DNA of 64,000 nt from Tremella fuciformis (taxonomy: Eukaryota > Basidiomycota > Tremellomycetes > Tremellales > Tremellaceae). How positions within the stretch are numbered: the first letter of the stretch is position 1; every line of letters begins with the position of its first letter. The DNA lies in contig CP136496.1 in the NCBI GenBank assembly GCA_032768795.1, forward strand, positions 620,001-684,000, read 5' to 3'. A program made the position numbers and the translations under genes. The notes under the pieces are model-generated. The model did not search any database. It worked only from the letters and a program-made list of their open reading frames with translations, and was not told the origin of the DNA. This document shows, piece after piece, positions 54,953 to 64,000 of the stretch.

Positions 54953-56249
54953 ATGCCGGCGCCCTCTGCTCGTGCTGGACCCTCGAGGCTGCCGCCGAGA
55001 CGTGTCGCGGTGAGCGAGTCTGAGAACGACAGCGACGGCGGCGGCGCGACACCCAGTCCTCGGCGGAGACGGAACAACGGTCATAGCGCACCGAACGGGC
55101 ACACGAATGGCAATGGCCGCGACGTGGCGCCTGCTGAGGAAGAGGACAGCTTGGAGGGATGGACAGTCGACACTTTCGAGTCGAGGCCCGTGCCGAAGAG
55201 CAGTGCCACGTCTGGCGCAGTACGTCCGGATATGGGCTCTACGTGACTGAGCTGACGGAAGCTACGGGCGGTGGAGGATAAGCTGAGGGACGTGATGAAA
55301 CGGATACAGGACGGGCTGGAGAAGATACAGGATGCCGCCAAAGCAATAGAAGATGCACAAGAGGGAGATCCAGTGGGTGACTGTGACTCTCGGACATGAC
55401 CTGAACAGCAAAAGCGCCAGAAGTGTCGCTGAGGGCAGATGGTTGACGAGCTGGATGTGGACTTCAAGCGGATGCTCGAGATGCGGGAAGAGATCCAGAT
55501 CAAGCTCGCTGTGTTGGGCGAGCTGGAAGCGGAGCTGAGAGCAGACGGCCAGATTGTGAGCCTCCCCAATCTGTCCGAGGCATCTATGGGTGGCTGAGGG
55601 CAGATGAACGCCGAGGAGCGATACAAAGAGCGGGCAGAGGTCATGACAACTGAGTACAAGGCCAAGTCTGAGCGAGCCAAGTGTCAGCTCCGCATAATGG
55701 GCAATGCAACCAGCTGACGTTCAGTTAAGGGTGTGTCAGAATACGTCGACTTCCGGACGGCCATATGGGTAAGTTCGACGTTGTCGTATCCAGCGAGAAG
55801 GGAAGTCTGAGAGACAGGAAATGTCGCATCCTGATGAAGCGTGCCCACCGATATCCCGCTGGCTCTTGGCGGGCGAAGGAGACTCGGACGACTCGGACAT
55901 CGAAGTGGGCGGCACGACCCAGAACTACCGCTGTCACATTACACTACGGCCCTACGTGGATCCCGTCACGAGTGTCAAGTGCAGGCACTCGTACTCTCGC
56001 GCAGCGATAGAGGAGATGATCAACCGCGTGCCGGGGCGGACGAAACAGGTAAAATGCCCTTCGGCGGGGTGCAAGCAGATCATCACGCACAAGGACCTGC
56101 AGGTGCGCTGCGAAATCGAGAAAGGAAAGAGCTGACGGCAGGCGAACCCGACTCTGGCGAAGAAGACTGCCGAGTACGTCAAGCGGCAAGAGCAGCAGCT
56201 TGAAGAGCGAGTGGATGATGGGGACATGGTGGACCTCAGCCAGATATGA
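54953..56249 (+). CDS. NSE2: SUMO E3 ligase NSE2/MMS21 of the SMC5/6 complex
   Basis: SP-RING SUMO ligase bound to the SMC5-SMC6 coiled coil, acting in recombination repair. The N-terminal ~90 residues are disordered (MPAPSARAGPSRLPPRRVAV). A helical region (VEDKLRDVMKRIQDGLEKIQ; MVDELDVDFKRMLEMREEIQ) probably contacts SMC5. The SP-RING follows: NYRCHITLRPYVDPVTSVKC, RHSYSRAAIEEMI, then VKCPSAGCKQIITHKDLQ, giving the Cys/His zinc ligands. The C-terminal helix ANPTLAKKTAEYVKRQEQQL ends DMVDLSQI. Six introns were joined in frame, e.g. GTAAGTTCG to GAGAGACAG near 55769-55817. Length about 330 residues. Confidence 0.88.
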
Positions 56250-56329
56250 TATCCTTCCGCACTCGCCTATAGATGCTGCATACAGTTATATAAGTGTACA
56301 GCAAATCCCCAGTATGATGATGACCCAAA

Positions 56330-57232
56330 TCATGGCTGATGCCCGTACACGGCCGGGGTGATGAACCGACTGGGGACCCCATCTTGCGCGAGCAGATACC
56401 TCTCCACCTCGGGCGGCAGGCCGCTCGGCCGCGCGCCTCGTGCGCCTGCTGAGGGTCCTGAGCCGGGACGGCGGAAGATGAGCGCCTCGTTGCGCATCTC
56501 CTGGACCTTGTGCTCCGGGTCATGGGCACTATCGAGCGGTATAGCGAGCGTGGCCAGCTCCATAGGCGGTAAAGGCATCTCGTCAGGCGGAAGAGGCTGG
56601 ACATCTGGCTCATGAGGCAATTGCAGAAGAAACGAGATGGAGAGGTGGTCGATGATCGGCTCAGGCGATGGTGGGCGGATGGGCGGAGGGACCAGGATGG
56701 AAGTATGGGCCGGGGGCGGAGGAGGGAGCGTGACCGCGAAAGACAGCTCGATAGGCTGGGGTCAGCTCAGCACTTCTGCTGGGAAGCGACTCACCTGCCA
56801 GTCGTCCACAGCATCAGGCAGGCACTTAACCTCGGGTAGCTCGTCTCGCTCCGCCTCAAGCGCAGGCAGCGACGGCAACCCCACGTCCCATATAGCAGGA
56901 AGCCCCGTCCGCCCGCCAGCGTGGCGCTGCAACAGCGGCCGCATCTCCCCTTCGACCTCCAGCTCCCTAAACTCCCACCAGCCTACCGGACCCCGCCGCC
57001 GCCCCAAATCGCGATACTCCGCCCTGACGTCCATCAAGAATCGCTGGCGGTCTTCCCGCTGGTCGCGCAGGACTCGGAGGCGCCGCTGCCGTATGACGAA
57101 GGAGGAGACGGCGATGACGAGCAGGCCGGCGGCGATGACTGTGACGATAATTATGCGGTAGGCGGTGGGGAAGTTGGATTCGGGGACTGAGGAGGCGGTC
57201 GCGGTTGCGGCCGACGAGGAGGTGGATGACAT
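56330..57232 (-). CDS. Single-pass membrane protein, unknown function
   Basis: MSSTSSSAATATASSVPESN is a short Ser/Thr-rich extracellular or luminal head without a cleavable signal. One transmembrane helix follows (YRIIIVTVIAAGLLVIAVSS), then basic IRQRRLRVLRDQREDRQRFL, fitting a type III/signal-anchor topology with a cytosolic tail. The tail has GRRRGPVGWWEFRELEVEGE, a Pro-rich stretch after the single intron (56760-56796, GTGAGTCGC to GCTGACCCCAG), and LPPEVERYLLAQDGVPSRFI near the C-terminus. About 285 residues. I do not recognise a family. The 3' end is 80 bp from the NSE2 stop. Confidence 0.72.
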
Positions 57233-57556
57233 GGTGCCGAGAGTGAACAGGGATGATCACTTGGCCAGCGGGGATGGCGGGAGACTTGCACGGGCGGATG
57301 AGTGTTCTCGAGAGGAGCTACGCGCTCCAGCTGGCATTGTACAGGCTTATGCTATGACAAACTCGACGACAAGTACATCGGTAACTACTCGTAACATTGT
57401 CCTACGACACCGGATCGTCCTCGGAGGGGTCCCGCGGCCCCGGAAATGGCCCCGAAATGACAACCGTACCCCGCACAGTAAGCTTAGTCGTACTGTATAT
57501 GCATGCCAAGCCAAGCATACAAGATCAAGCAGGAATCATCACAAGATCCAGAATGT
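57233..57556. other. Intergenic region
   Basis: 324 bp between the start of the single-pass membrane protein and the stop of the SMP-domain gene, both on the minus strand. No coding signal; presumably the promoter of the former. Confidence 0.4.
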
Positions 57557-60500
57557 CTACACTTCCTCCCGCATCTCTTCTTGAGCCTTTGCAACCGCCG
57601 CCAGGTCCTTCTGCTTCGAAGCCTCGTCGTCTTTCTGCACCAACCTGCGAAGCGCTTCTTCAGCTGCCGTCTGGCCGGCGTCGTGTTCGTGGGAATCATT
57701 CTCTTCTGGCTGGATGGTATCGTGGGGGTTCGGCACTACCTCATCTGCCAAGATCGCTTCTGGTAGACTCGATTGAGGAGATGTGACGGCATGTGAGTCA
57801 CCTCGACTCGGAGGCAAAGGTACTCGAGCCGCATTTGAGGGCTCCTCGTCCGGCGTTGTGACCAAGGACGCCGCCTCGCTAGCATTGTGATCCGGAGAAG
57901 GGACAACAGGTGAATCTCGTGCTGATAGTGATGGAGCAGATGATGCCGCGGGCGCAGAGTCAGATCGTGTCATGGCATCTGGCGGTGCAGCTGGCGGTGA
58001 GGGGTCTTCGCTGCCATGATCATGGTCGGGTTGCTGGATCTCCTTGGACCGACGAGGAGGTAGAGCGGGCGGCTGTGCTTGATCTGCTGCATTCGAGCTC
58101 TCCGAAGAGCTCGCCGAAGCGCCATGTCGTCGAGGTAGAGGAGGAGGCTGTTGTACCACCGGTCTCTCAACGTCATCACCACCATCGGATGATATTCGAC
58201 GTATCATCCCATCGCTGCTCGAGCCGATTCCCGTTACCTCACCTGGACGCCTTGGAACCCTAGGCACCACCATACTTCTTCCAGCGCTGGGCTGAGTGAG
58301 GACTGTTCCCGTCGAGGTGACTGTAGATGTCGACCTAGTATGGCCGTTCCCATTAGCAGGGCGAGGCGGCGGAGTAGAGGCCGTCGATCCTGAAGCCGCA
58401 TCCCGTATGAGCTCCGTAGTCGGCACGCCGCCACCAAGAGTCCAGCCTGCAGGCGGTGATACGCCCAGCATCTTATCAACTCCCGCCGCTTTAGGCGAAG
58501 TTGCCAGAGCAGGACGTCCAGGGATGCTATGCGACGAGCTGACGGATCCAGTTCGGGCGGGCCTCGCTTGAGCGCTCGGGGAAGAGCCAGGCCCAGATGT
58601 AGCCGCCACTTGTGCAGCAGCATTCAAGCGTTCCTTGAGCGTCCTATTAGGCGACACTGCCGTTCGGGAAGCTGAGTTGGTCTCTGGTGTCGGGCCTCGT
58701 ATAGGCGGATCATCCCTCTCATCCATCTCTGGTCGGTAGATCGCCGCAGGCTTGTCCGGATCTCGCTCTTCGGGCAGATGAGGATGCATGGCTGCTTTCC
58801 GCTTCGCAGCAAAGTTGACACCCCATTTCTTGATATTGTCGCGGGCAACGTTCACCTGGCTCTGTATCGCCTTCTTGTCTCGGGTCCGGATGGACGATAT
58901 CAATGAGGCATTAGATGAACCCTTGCCTATCGTCGTTGCCGAATCTGGAGAGATCGACCTATCAGCGTCCCCTGGCAAGTTCTCATCGCTTTTGGAGATC
59001 CCGTTTGCTCCCTTGAGAGGGAGGGATTCGGTGGAGAGGTCGTCGGGAAGTGCTGAAGCGGATCGAGAGGCGGGGTTGTCAACGGTGCGCATGCTGGACT
59101 CGCCTTCCATCGATACGGAGATGACAGGTCCAGTTCCCGATATAGGTGCTTTGTCATTCGATAATGATCGCACCAAGCTGTCATTGGAACCATCAGACCT
59201 GACGCTGAGCTGCGACAGACTCGAAGTTGGCCGGTGATGGGAGGTATTGGACGTAGAGGCAGCGAACCATTTCTTCGTGGCCGATATAGCGGAAACCTTC
59301 TTTGCATTAGGTCCACTTGCAACAGCCGCGGGGGCAGTGTCTGTCCTGGGCAGACCGACTTTCGTCGAGCTGTCATCAGGCGCCAGCAATGAGACGGGAT
59401 CCATGCTCTGTGATTTGGTTGGACGACGTTTGCGCAGCGCAGGGGTCTCAGCGACGGCAGAGCTCGGGTCTTCCGCAGAGGTAGTGACTTCGACGCCGCT
59501 CACTTGTGCGACATCTTCGTCCTCGTCCGGCGGCGAGTAGTTTTTTCCCGCTGATGAGAAAATGCCGCCACGGATGTCCAGCTTGGAGGTGTCGAAATAA
59601 GCAATATCGTCCATGTTGGGTAGCACGATGGACTCGGCAATCTGGTCTGAGCCATACAAATAGCCAGTTCAAGCAAAAGAGGCTCACAACGTCTTTTAGC
59701 TGCTTCTCCATCGCCCGCAGGACCATTCCGATCGAGATTTTCCGGTCGCTGACAACGGGTATGATGTCGACCTCCATCTTGGGCATGTGTGTGAATCCAT
59801 ACCACACCCGATTGCTTGGAGGGGGTTTGATCTGCAAGACCATGTTGCCCTCGATACTTTTCAGAACGACCGCCAAGACCAGATCCACGTTGTACGACTT
59901 GAACCCCGTTGGGATAGACGCTGTAGTGGCGACAGTGATGCGAACTCCACCTGAAGGGTCCGATGCCTGTGCGTGGTAGGCCATGTAAACTTCGAATGCC
60001 GCGGTTCCCTCCAAAGACAGGTCTTTGAGCATAGGTTTTGAGAAGCTGACATCAGCATCGCTGGCACTTCTGCATGGTGGGACTCACAAAGGGGGAGTGG
60101 TCCCAACATTGACTTCTCGAACGACAATGGGGCTCAACAAGCTCGGCCTCGGAACCTTTGACAGCTTCTTCATGATTCTGTTGATGATGAACTGTCCATC
60201 AGCGTCGCCTCACCTTCAGATGGGTTGTATTACCTGTTCCAGAGCAGCCGTCTTCGCCACTCCGAAGAAAGCCCGTCCGAGCATAGCATTCAGCCAACGC
60301 ATGGGTATTGGATCCGCCTCTGCCGCAATAGAGTCCACAAGATACTTCATATCCTCCTTGGCGAAGACATCGGCGGTATCTGGCTTCGCCGCCGAGGCGC
60401 CTAGTAAAGCCAAATACCAGTCCTCCATCCTAAAGAATCAGACGACCAGGTAAAGTGCTGAGGGAAGGCAGCTCACTTGGTATTGCTTTTGCTGAAGAGG

Positions 60501-61428
60501 TACCATGGGGCGCTCTCCATCTCGTCCAGATCCACCTTCTCGCCGCCCTTCTCCTTGTCCTTCTTGCCCTCCTTGGTATCGTCCTCTGTCGATCCAGGAC
60601 CCTCCATGCCCTTCGCCAATACCGGCAGCCCGCCCGCCTTGGGCGGCTCGTGTATCTTGAGCACTATGCAATTGCGCTTGGCAAACATCTCGGCATCTTT
60701 GCCCTTGAAAGCTCCTTGAGGCGTCTCGATCGTGACGTCGTACTTGTTCACCCCGATGGCCGCCACGCAATTCGTCTGGTTCTCGTCCTCATAGAGGAAG
60801 AGGACTGAGCCCTTCAGCACGACGAAGAAGTACTCTTTAGGCGTTGCACCCTTCCTCGCCTCCCGCGCATCCATCACATTTCGGTACGTCTGGGCGATGC
60901 GCTGAGAGTAGGTGGACGAAGTTCCCCCTGTCCCGTTCTGAGCACCTGTCGGCCCTGCTGCCTTGCTAGACCCAGGTTCGACCGATGTGGTGGAAGCGCT
61001 CTCCGCGATGGAAATGTCATCCTTGACTGAGGCGTCGTCTACCTCTGCCCCGGTCAAGTCGGTAGAAGGGGTAGTGGAGAAGAGCGCCGAAGAGTCTTTG
61101 GTCGGCTTGAACTGCCTTCGGACGGTGAGCCAGCCGCTGAGAGGCTTTGTACTGTTCGGAGAGCCTGAAGCGGAGGACAGGTACTCGTCGAGCTCGGATT
61201 GGGACTGGAGTCGCTGCTTCTCGAGCTTGGAGGGGTCCGAGTCGCCGATGGGGATGGTGCCGTATTTCCACACCAGAACTGAAGATTCAGCTGCGAGATC
61301 GAGGGAGAGGACATCGAAGCAAGCAAGAGACGGGAGAGTCACTCACAGATGGTCGCAGCTATGACTAGTGGCACAAAGGTCACTCCTCCTATCACGTAGA
61401 CCAGCAAGTACCGCGTGATGGCCCACAT
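57557..61428 (-). CDS. SMP- and PH-like-domain lipid-transfer protein, Nvj2/TEX2-type
   Basis: ER-anchored lipid transfer protein of membrane contact sites. The N-terminal anchor is MWAITRYLLVYVIGGVTFVP with LVIAATI, followed by SGWLTVRRQFKPTK. A PH-like region contains TPKEYFFVVLKGSVLFLYED and CIVLKIHEPPKAGGLP. The SMP domain follows: MEDWYLALLGASAAKPD, DPIPMRWLNAMLGRAFFGVA, LSLEGTAAFEVYMAYHA, YNVDLVLAVVLKSIEGNMVL and WYGFTHMPKMEVDIIPVV. The C-terminal ~600 residues are Ser/Pro-rich and disordered, with a proline-rich run (PPPLPRRHGASASSSESSN) and a final helix AVAKAQEEMREEV. Introns near 61279-61345, 60430-60476, 60193-60235, 60037-60090 and about 59647-59690. About 1,190 residues. Confidence 0.9.
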
Positions 61429-61788
61429 GGCGCCGCCAGCCTGCCCACCCTAAGAGGCTTTCAAGGAATCTCCGTCGACTGCTGGCGGCTACCGGGACAG
61501 TCGGGACATCATGAGGACATGGTTCGCGAGGAAGAGAGACAACCAGAATGATGAGCAGGTGTGGAAGGCAACAATGAAAGAGAAAGAATGGACTTCCCGG
61601 CAACGTGTTACCAAACCAACCGAGGCCTAGACCACGATGACGCAAAGTTCCCTGACACCAGTGGCGGCGACGGCGACGGTCTGATTGTATCGAAGAATGA
61701 TGATTGTGGTTGCATGATGTGCTCCGCGCACTGCTGCTCTCTCGCTCCGCACTATATCCTGCTCACGACCATACGAGCCCGCTTCTGC
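61429..61788. other. Intergenic region
   Basis: 360 bp with the SMP gene promoter and the CON-6 3' end. It contains a short ggcggcgacggcgacgg run near 61664-61680. No gene seen. Confidence 0.4.
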
Positions 61789-62243
61789 TCAAGCATCAGC
61801 CTCGACGCCGTGCTCCGAGAGCACCTGGCGCGAGTGCTCCTTGGACTCTTCCGAGGTGTTGGGGTTCTGCCCGTCAGTCGGGTACATCTATAGGAAAACG
61901 ACACAAGATATACCTTGAGGTTGGCCTTGTGCCCTCCGACAACGTTGCCCTGCTTGTCAACATGGCTCAAAGGTGAATCCCCGGGACAGACCTCATTCTT
62001 CTGGTGGGACTCGTTGTCGTCCTCGACGGCACCGGTCGACTCGAGTTCCGAGAGCTGCTGCTTGGAGTTCTCCTTGGCCTCCTCGGAGGTGTTGGGGTTG
62101 TTGATGTTGGCCTTGTGGCTGGGAGTCAGCGCACGACCGCGCTGGATACGGCACTACGCTCGAGTACCCGGTGGCTGACGAGAGGTGACAGAGCGCAAGG
62201 CGAAGAGAGAAACTCACCCGCCAGCGACGTTACCGGTAGTCAT
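61789..62243 (-). CDS. con-6: Conidiation-specific protein 6 (CON-6) family
   Basis: Small hydrophilic protein with two CON-6 repeats; in other fungi it is stress- or sporulation-induced. Exon 1 MTTGNVAGG and exon 2 HKANINNPNTSEEAKENSKQ form repeat 1. Exon 3 GNVVGGHKANLK and exon 4 NPNTSEESKEHSRQVLSEHG form repeat 2, ending VEADA. Three introns; the second and third use GTCTGT and GTATAT donors, and each interrupts near a repeat boundary. About 85 residues. The internal repeat (GNVxGGHKANxxNPNTSEE-KE-S) makes the call firm. Confidence 0.93.
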
Positions 62244-62340
62244 TGTGATGAAGGTGTTGGGTGGGCTGGTTGGGGGCGAGAAGCAAAGTAGTGATGTTGT
62301 TCGAACTGGATGGGATGGATTGTCTAGCGGTCTCGCGAGG

Positions 62341-62350
62341 GCTTATATCC
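62341..62350 (-). promoter_or_regulatory. TATA-like element upstream of CON-6
   Basis: On the minus strand the sequence reads ggatataagc, about 100 bp upstream of the CON-6 ATG (62243). Its position and sequence fit a TATA box for an inducible gene. An agggg core, as in stress-response elements, lies further upstream at about 62404. Confidence 0.4.
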
Positions 62351-63611
62351 TTTTCTCTGCAGCTGCCCCAGCTCGTCCAGACGTCATGATCCCCATCGTC
62401 CAAGGGGGATCGCGTCATTCACCGGTATCCGGTCTAGGAACCAACCTCATCGAGCTCGATCCGGTCTCCCGTGTGCTGGTCGTCAAGGTGACAGGGGTGG
62501 GCGGCGCAGTGATGACGAGCCAAGATCCAATGGTCCCGGTCAGAGCGCAGGCGGTGAGGCGACGATGACGGCATAGGTCACCATACATCGCCTACTAGCA
62601 CCCAAAACGAGCTGGCTAACAGCGTTGAAGGAGCCGGGGACGGACCGGGATCCGGGAGCGACAGTGGCAGCGGCAGTGGTCAACGCGATGCGGGGTATGG
62701 GGGAGATCGATGCCGATGACGCCGAGCATGCTGATATCGGGATCGTCGAGGTAACCTTGTGGGGAGTTGAGTCGGAAGATGGTACGGTTAGTCCTGCAGG
62801 GATGTATCATGATCCGGATCGAACTACTCGCGATCCCGCTAACGACTGGCGCCTCGGGAGGTCAGATACTGTCAGTGCCGGATCCAGAAGCGGGGCCACG
62901 ATTCCAGCGCGTGAGCGAGATCGAGCATGTCCTGCCGTCATGATGTCGAGGCGTCAAGGGCGCTTGCAGGGTTGCAGACTTAGCATTAGAAGAGTGATCA
63001 GTGAAGATCGGAAAGAGAAAGGGTGGTTGATCGAGAATCGGCAGATCGGCGTTAGCTTCGTCGGCGAATGGCAGAACAGCGTGTCCGGACTACCTTGTGC
63101 TTCTGTTGTTCTCGACAAAGAGTCGAGTGCACTACTGCAAGGTTTGCGAAACCCCCAGTCGCGCGGGTCAGACTGACAGCATTCAACCCCTCTTCTACAC
63201 TACATCAAAGGATTGCCCGCTGAAAGCTTGGCGTCAAAAGCCATTACGATCGCCCACCTTGGCCAGATCCAATTCACAATCATTCACCATTCCCCCCCTG
63301 ACAGAATAACATTTAAGTCTCAGCACAAGGCAAGCCTTTGAGTGACAAGCAAGGGGTCAAGAGACGGCAAGGCGTCGCGTCGGCACGATGAAACGCGTTC
63401 ACGATGCCCGTCGAGGCCGTGCAAAGGCGGTCTGTGCTGCCTTTGGATCAATCTCACCTCTGTCACCTTGATCCAGTCAAATGGCCTTGTTTGCATATCT
63501 GTACTCTTCCACAACCCCGACGCTCAGCTAAAGTCACTCACGCTCATTATGCTCCACGCTCGTTAACTTGACCTGACCAAACACTTGATTCGTCTTCCCC
63601 CAACCCTAGAG
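62351..63611. other. Largely gene-free region with one weak ORF
   Basis: Between the CON-6 promoter and the DOMON gene. The only candidate is an open frame at about 62625-63176 plus (AEHADIGIVEVTLWGVESED and similar text, no ATG near its start and no recognisable domain). It could be part of a spliced gene with 62320-62568, but no convincing join was found. It must also carry the promoter of the gene at 63612. Confidence 0.35.
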
Positions 63612-64000
63612 ATGCCTTCCTTGTTATGTGTGGGGTTGCTCGCCCTGGTGGCGAGCAGCGTCGCCATCGTCGCAGCTCGCAATACGGGTCAGAGGTACTG
63701 TACCGACGACATATGCATCACCGCAACACACGATCCCATACACCTGATTGACACCTGTGGGTAATCGCCAGCAGATCTGTGTAGAGGTGAGGCTGATGGA
63801 CAGACACGCTAGGTCCAGGAAGGGGAAAGGCGATCCCAGAAGATCAGTTTGGATGGATGGCAATGTTCGTGTCTGCATCACCAAGCAACGGGCGTAGCTG
63901 AGCATCAGTGGATGGGGAACCCAGATGGCCAATGCGCCCATGGTTGTCGTGTGGCCCAACGCGGACGGGAGCATCACCCTCAGCCAGCGCAGCACGACCA
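63612..64000 (+). CDS. Secreted DOMON (cytochrome b-type) protein, partial at right edge
   Basis: The ATG at 63612 gives MPSLLCVGLLALVASSVAIV with AARNTG, a signal peptide. The mature start has RYCTDDICITATHDPIHLID. Two introns (about 63757-63805, GTGGGTAATC to GATGGACAG; and 63869-63910, GTTCGTG to GAGCATCAG) join to GKAIPEDQFGWMAIGWGTQM and ANAPMVVVWPNADGSITLSQ. GWMAIG-GTQMANAPMVVVWPN is the DOMON motif of cellobiose dehydrogenase-type cytochromes and related iron-reductase/DOMON proteins; the Met in GWM is a candidate heme ligand. The gene continues beyond base 64000, so later domains (flavin, cytochrome b561, CBM) cannot be seen. Confidence 0.82.

Noticed and set aside
62625..63176. Plus-strand ORF as a protein gene
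   Set aside because: No ATG near its start, no recognisable domain and no convincing splice partner; kept only as a weak possibility in the region note.

Overview
This is a gene-dense fungal chromosome segment, almost certainly from a basidiomycete and most like a Tremellomycetes-type yeast (the lineage is an inference). Most genes are broken by several introns of about 40-60 nt with GTRNGT donors and a CTGAC/CTAAC-type branch site a few bases before the acceptor. G+C is moderately high. The gene set includes raptor, a COP9 subunit, SNU114, CWC25, borealin, a Cnn_1N-type centrosomal protein and DUF6534-like seven-helix proteins. No rRNA, tRNA, CRISPR array or transposon was recognised.

Layout. 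Bases 1-9000: the end of a Vps73-type MFS sugar transporter, COP9 signalosome subunit 2 (CSN2), and raptor (TORC1 scaffold). Bases 9.1-16 kb: a GC-rich Ser/Thr kinase gene and a tandem pair of multi-pass DUF6534-like membrane proteins. Bases 17.4-20 kb: a secreted GH76-type glycosidase and an unrecognised protein, after a 1.5-kb gene-free gap. Bases 20.6-44.5 kb: a compact housekeeping block (IPI1, SNU114, a mitochondrial-type orphan, an acidic orphan, NOP6, cytochrome c peroxidase, borealin, a Tim17-like membrane protein, a small Cys-rich protein, a BEM46/ABHD13 hydrolase, RRP40, MZM1, an MTO1/PCP1-like coiled-coil protein, CWC25). Bases 45-50.9 kb: a three-copy tandem array of an unrecognised gene family with start codons exactly 2194 bp apart. 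Bases 51-64 kb: an SDR oxidoreductase, RPA1 head-to-head with NSE2 (SP-RING SUMO ligase), a single-pass membrane protein, an SMP-domain lipid-transfer protein, a CON-6 protein, and the start of a secreted DOMON (cytochrome-type) protein running off the right edge.

Functional groupings by family: spliceosome (SNU114, CWC25); ribosome and RNA maturation (IPI1, NOP6, RRP40); genome maintenance and division (RPA1, NSE2, borealin, MTO1-like); mitochondrion (CCP1, MZM1, Tim17-like, orphan at 26844); nutrient signalling (raptor). The accessory part is the tandem array. It carries a duplicated scrap of the neighbouring CWC25 3' end, and its third copy has a frame-disrupting deletion. Two introns appear to use GC donors, in RRP40 (well supported by frame) and borealin (possible). 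All products are inferred by reading translations against remembered family motifs; no database search was run.
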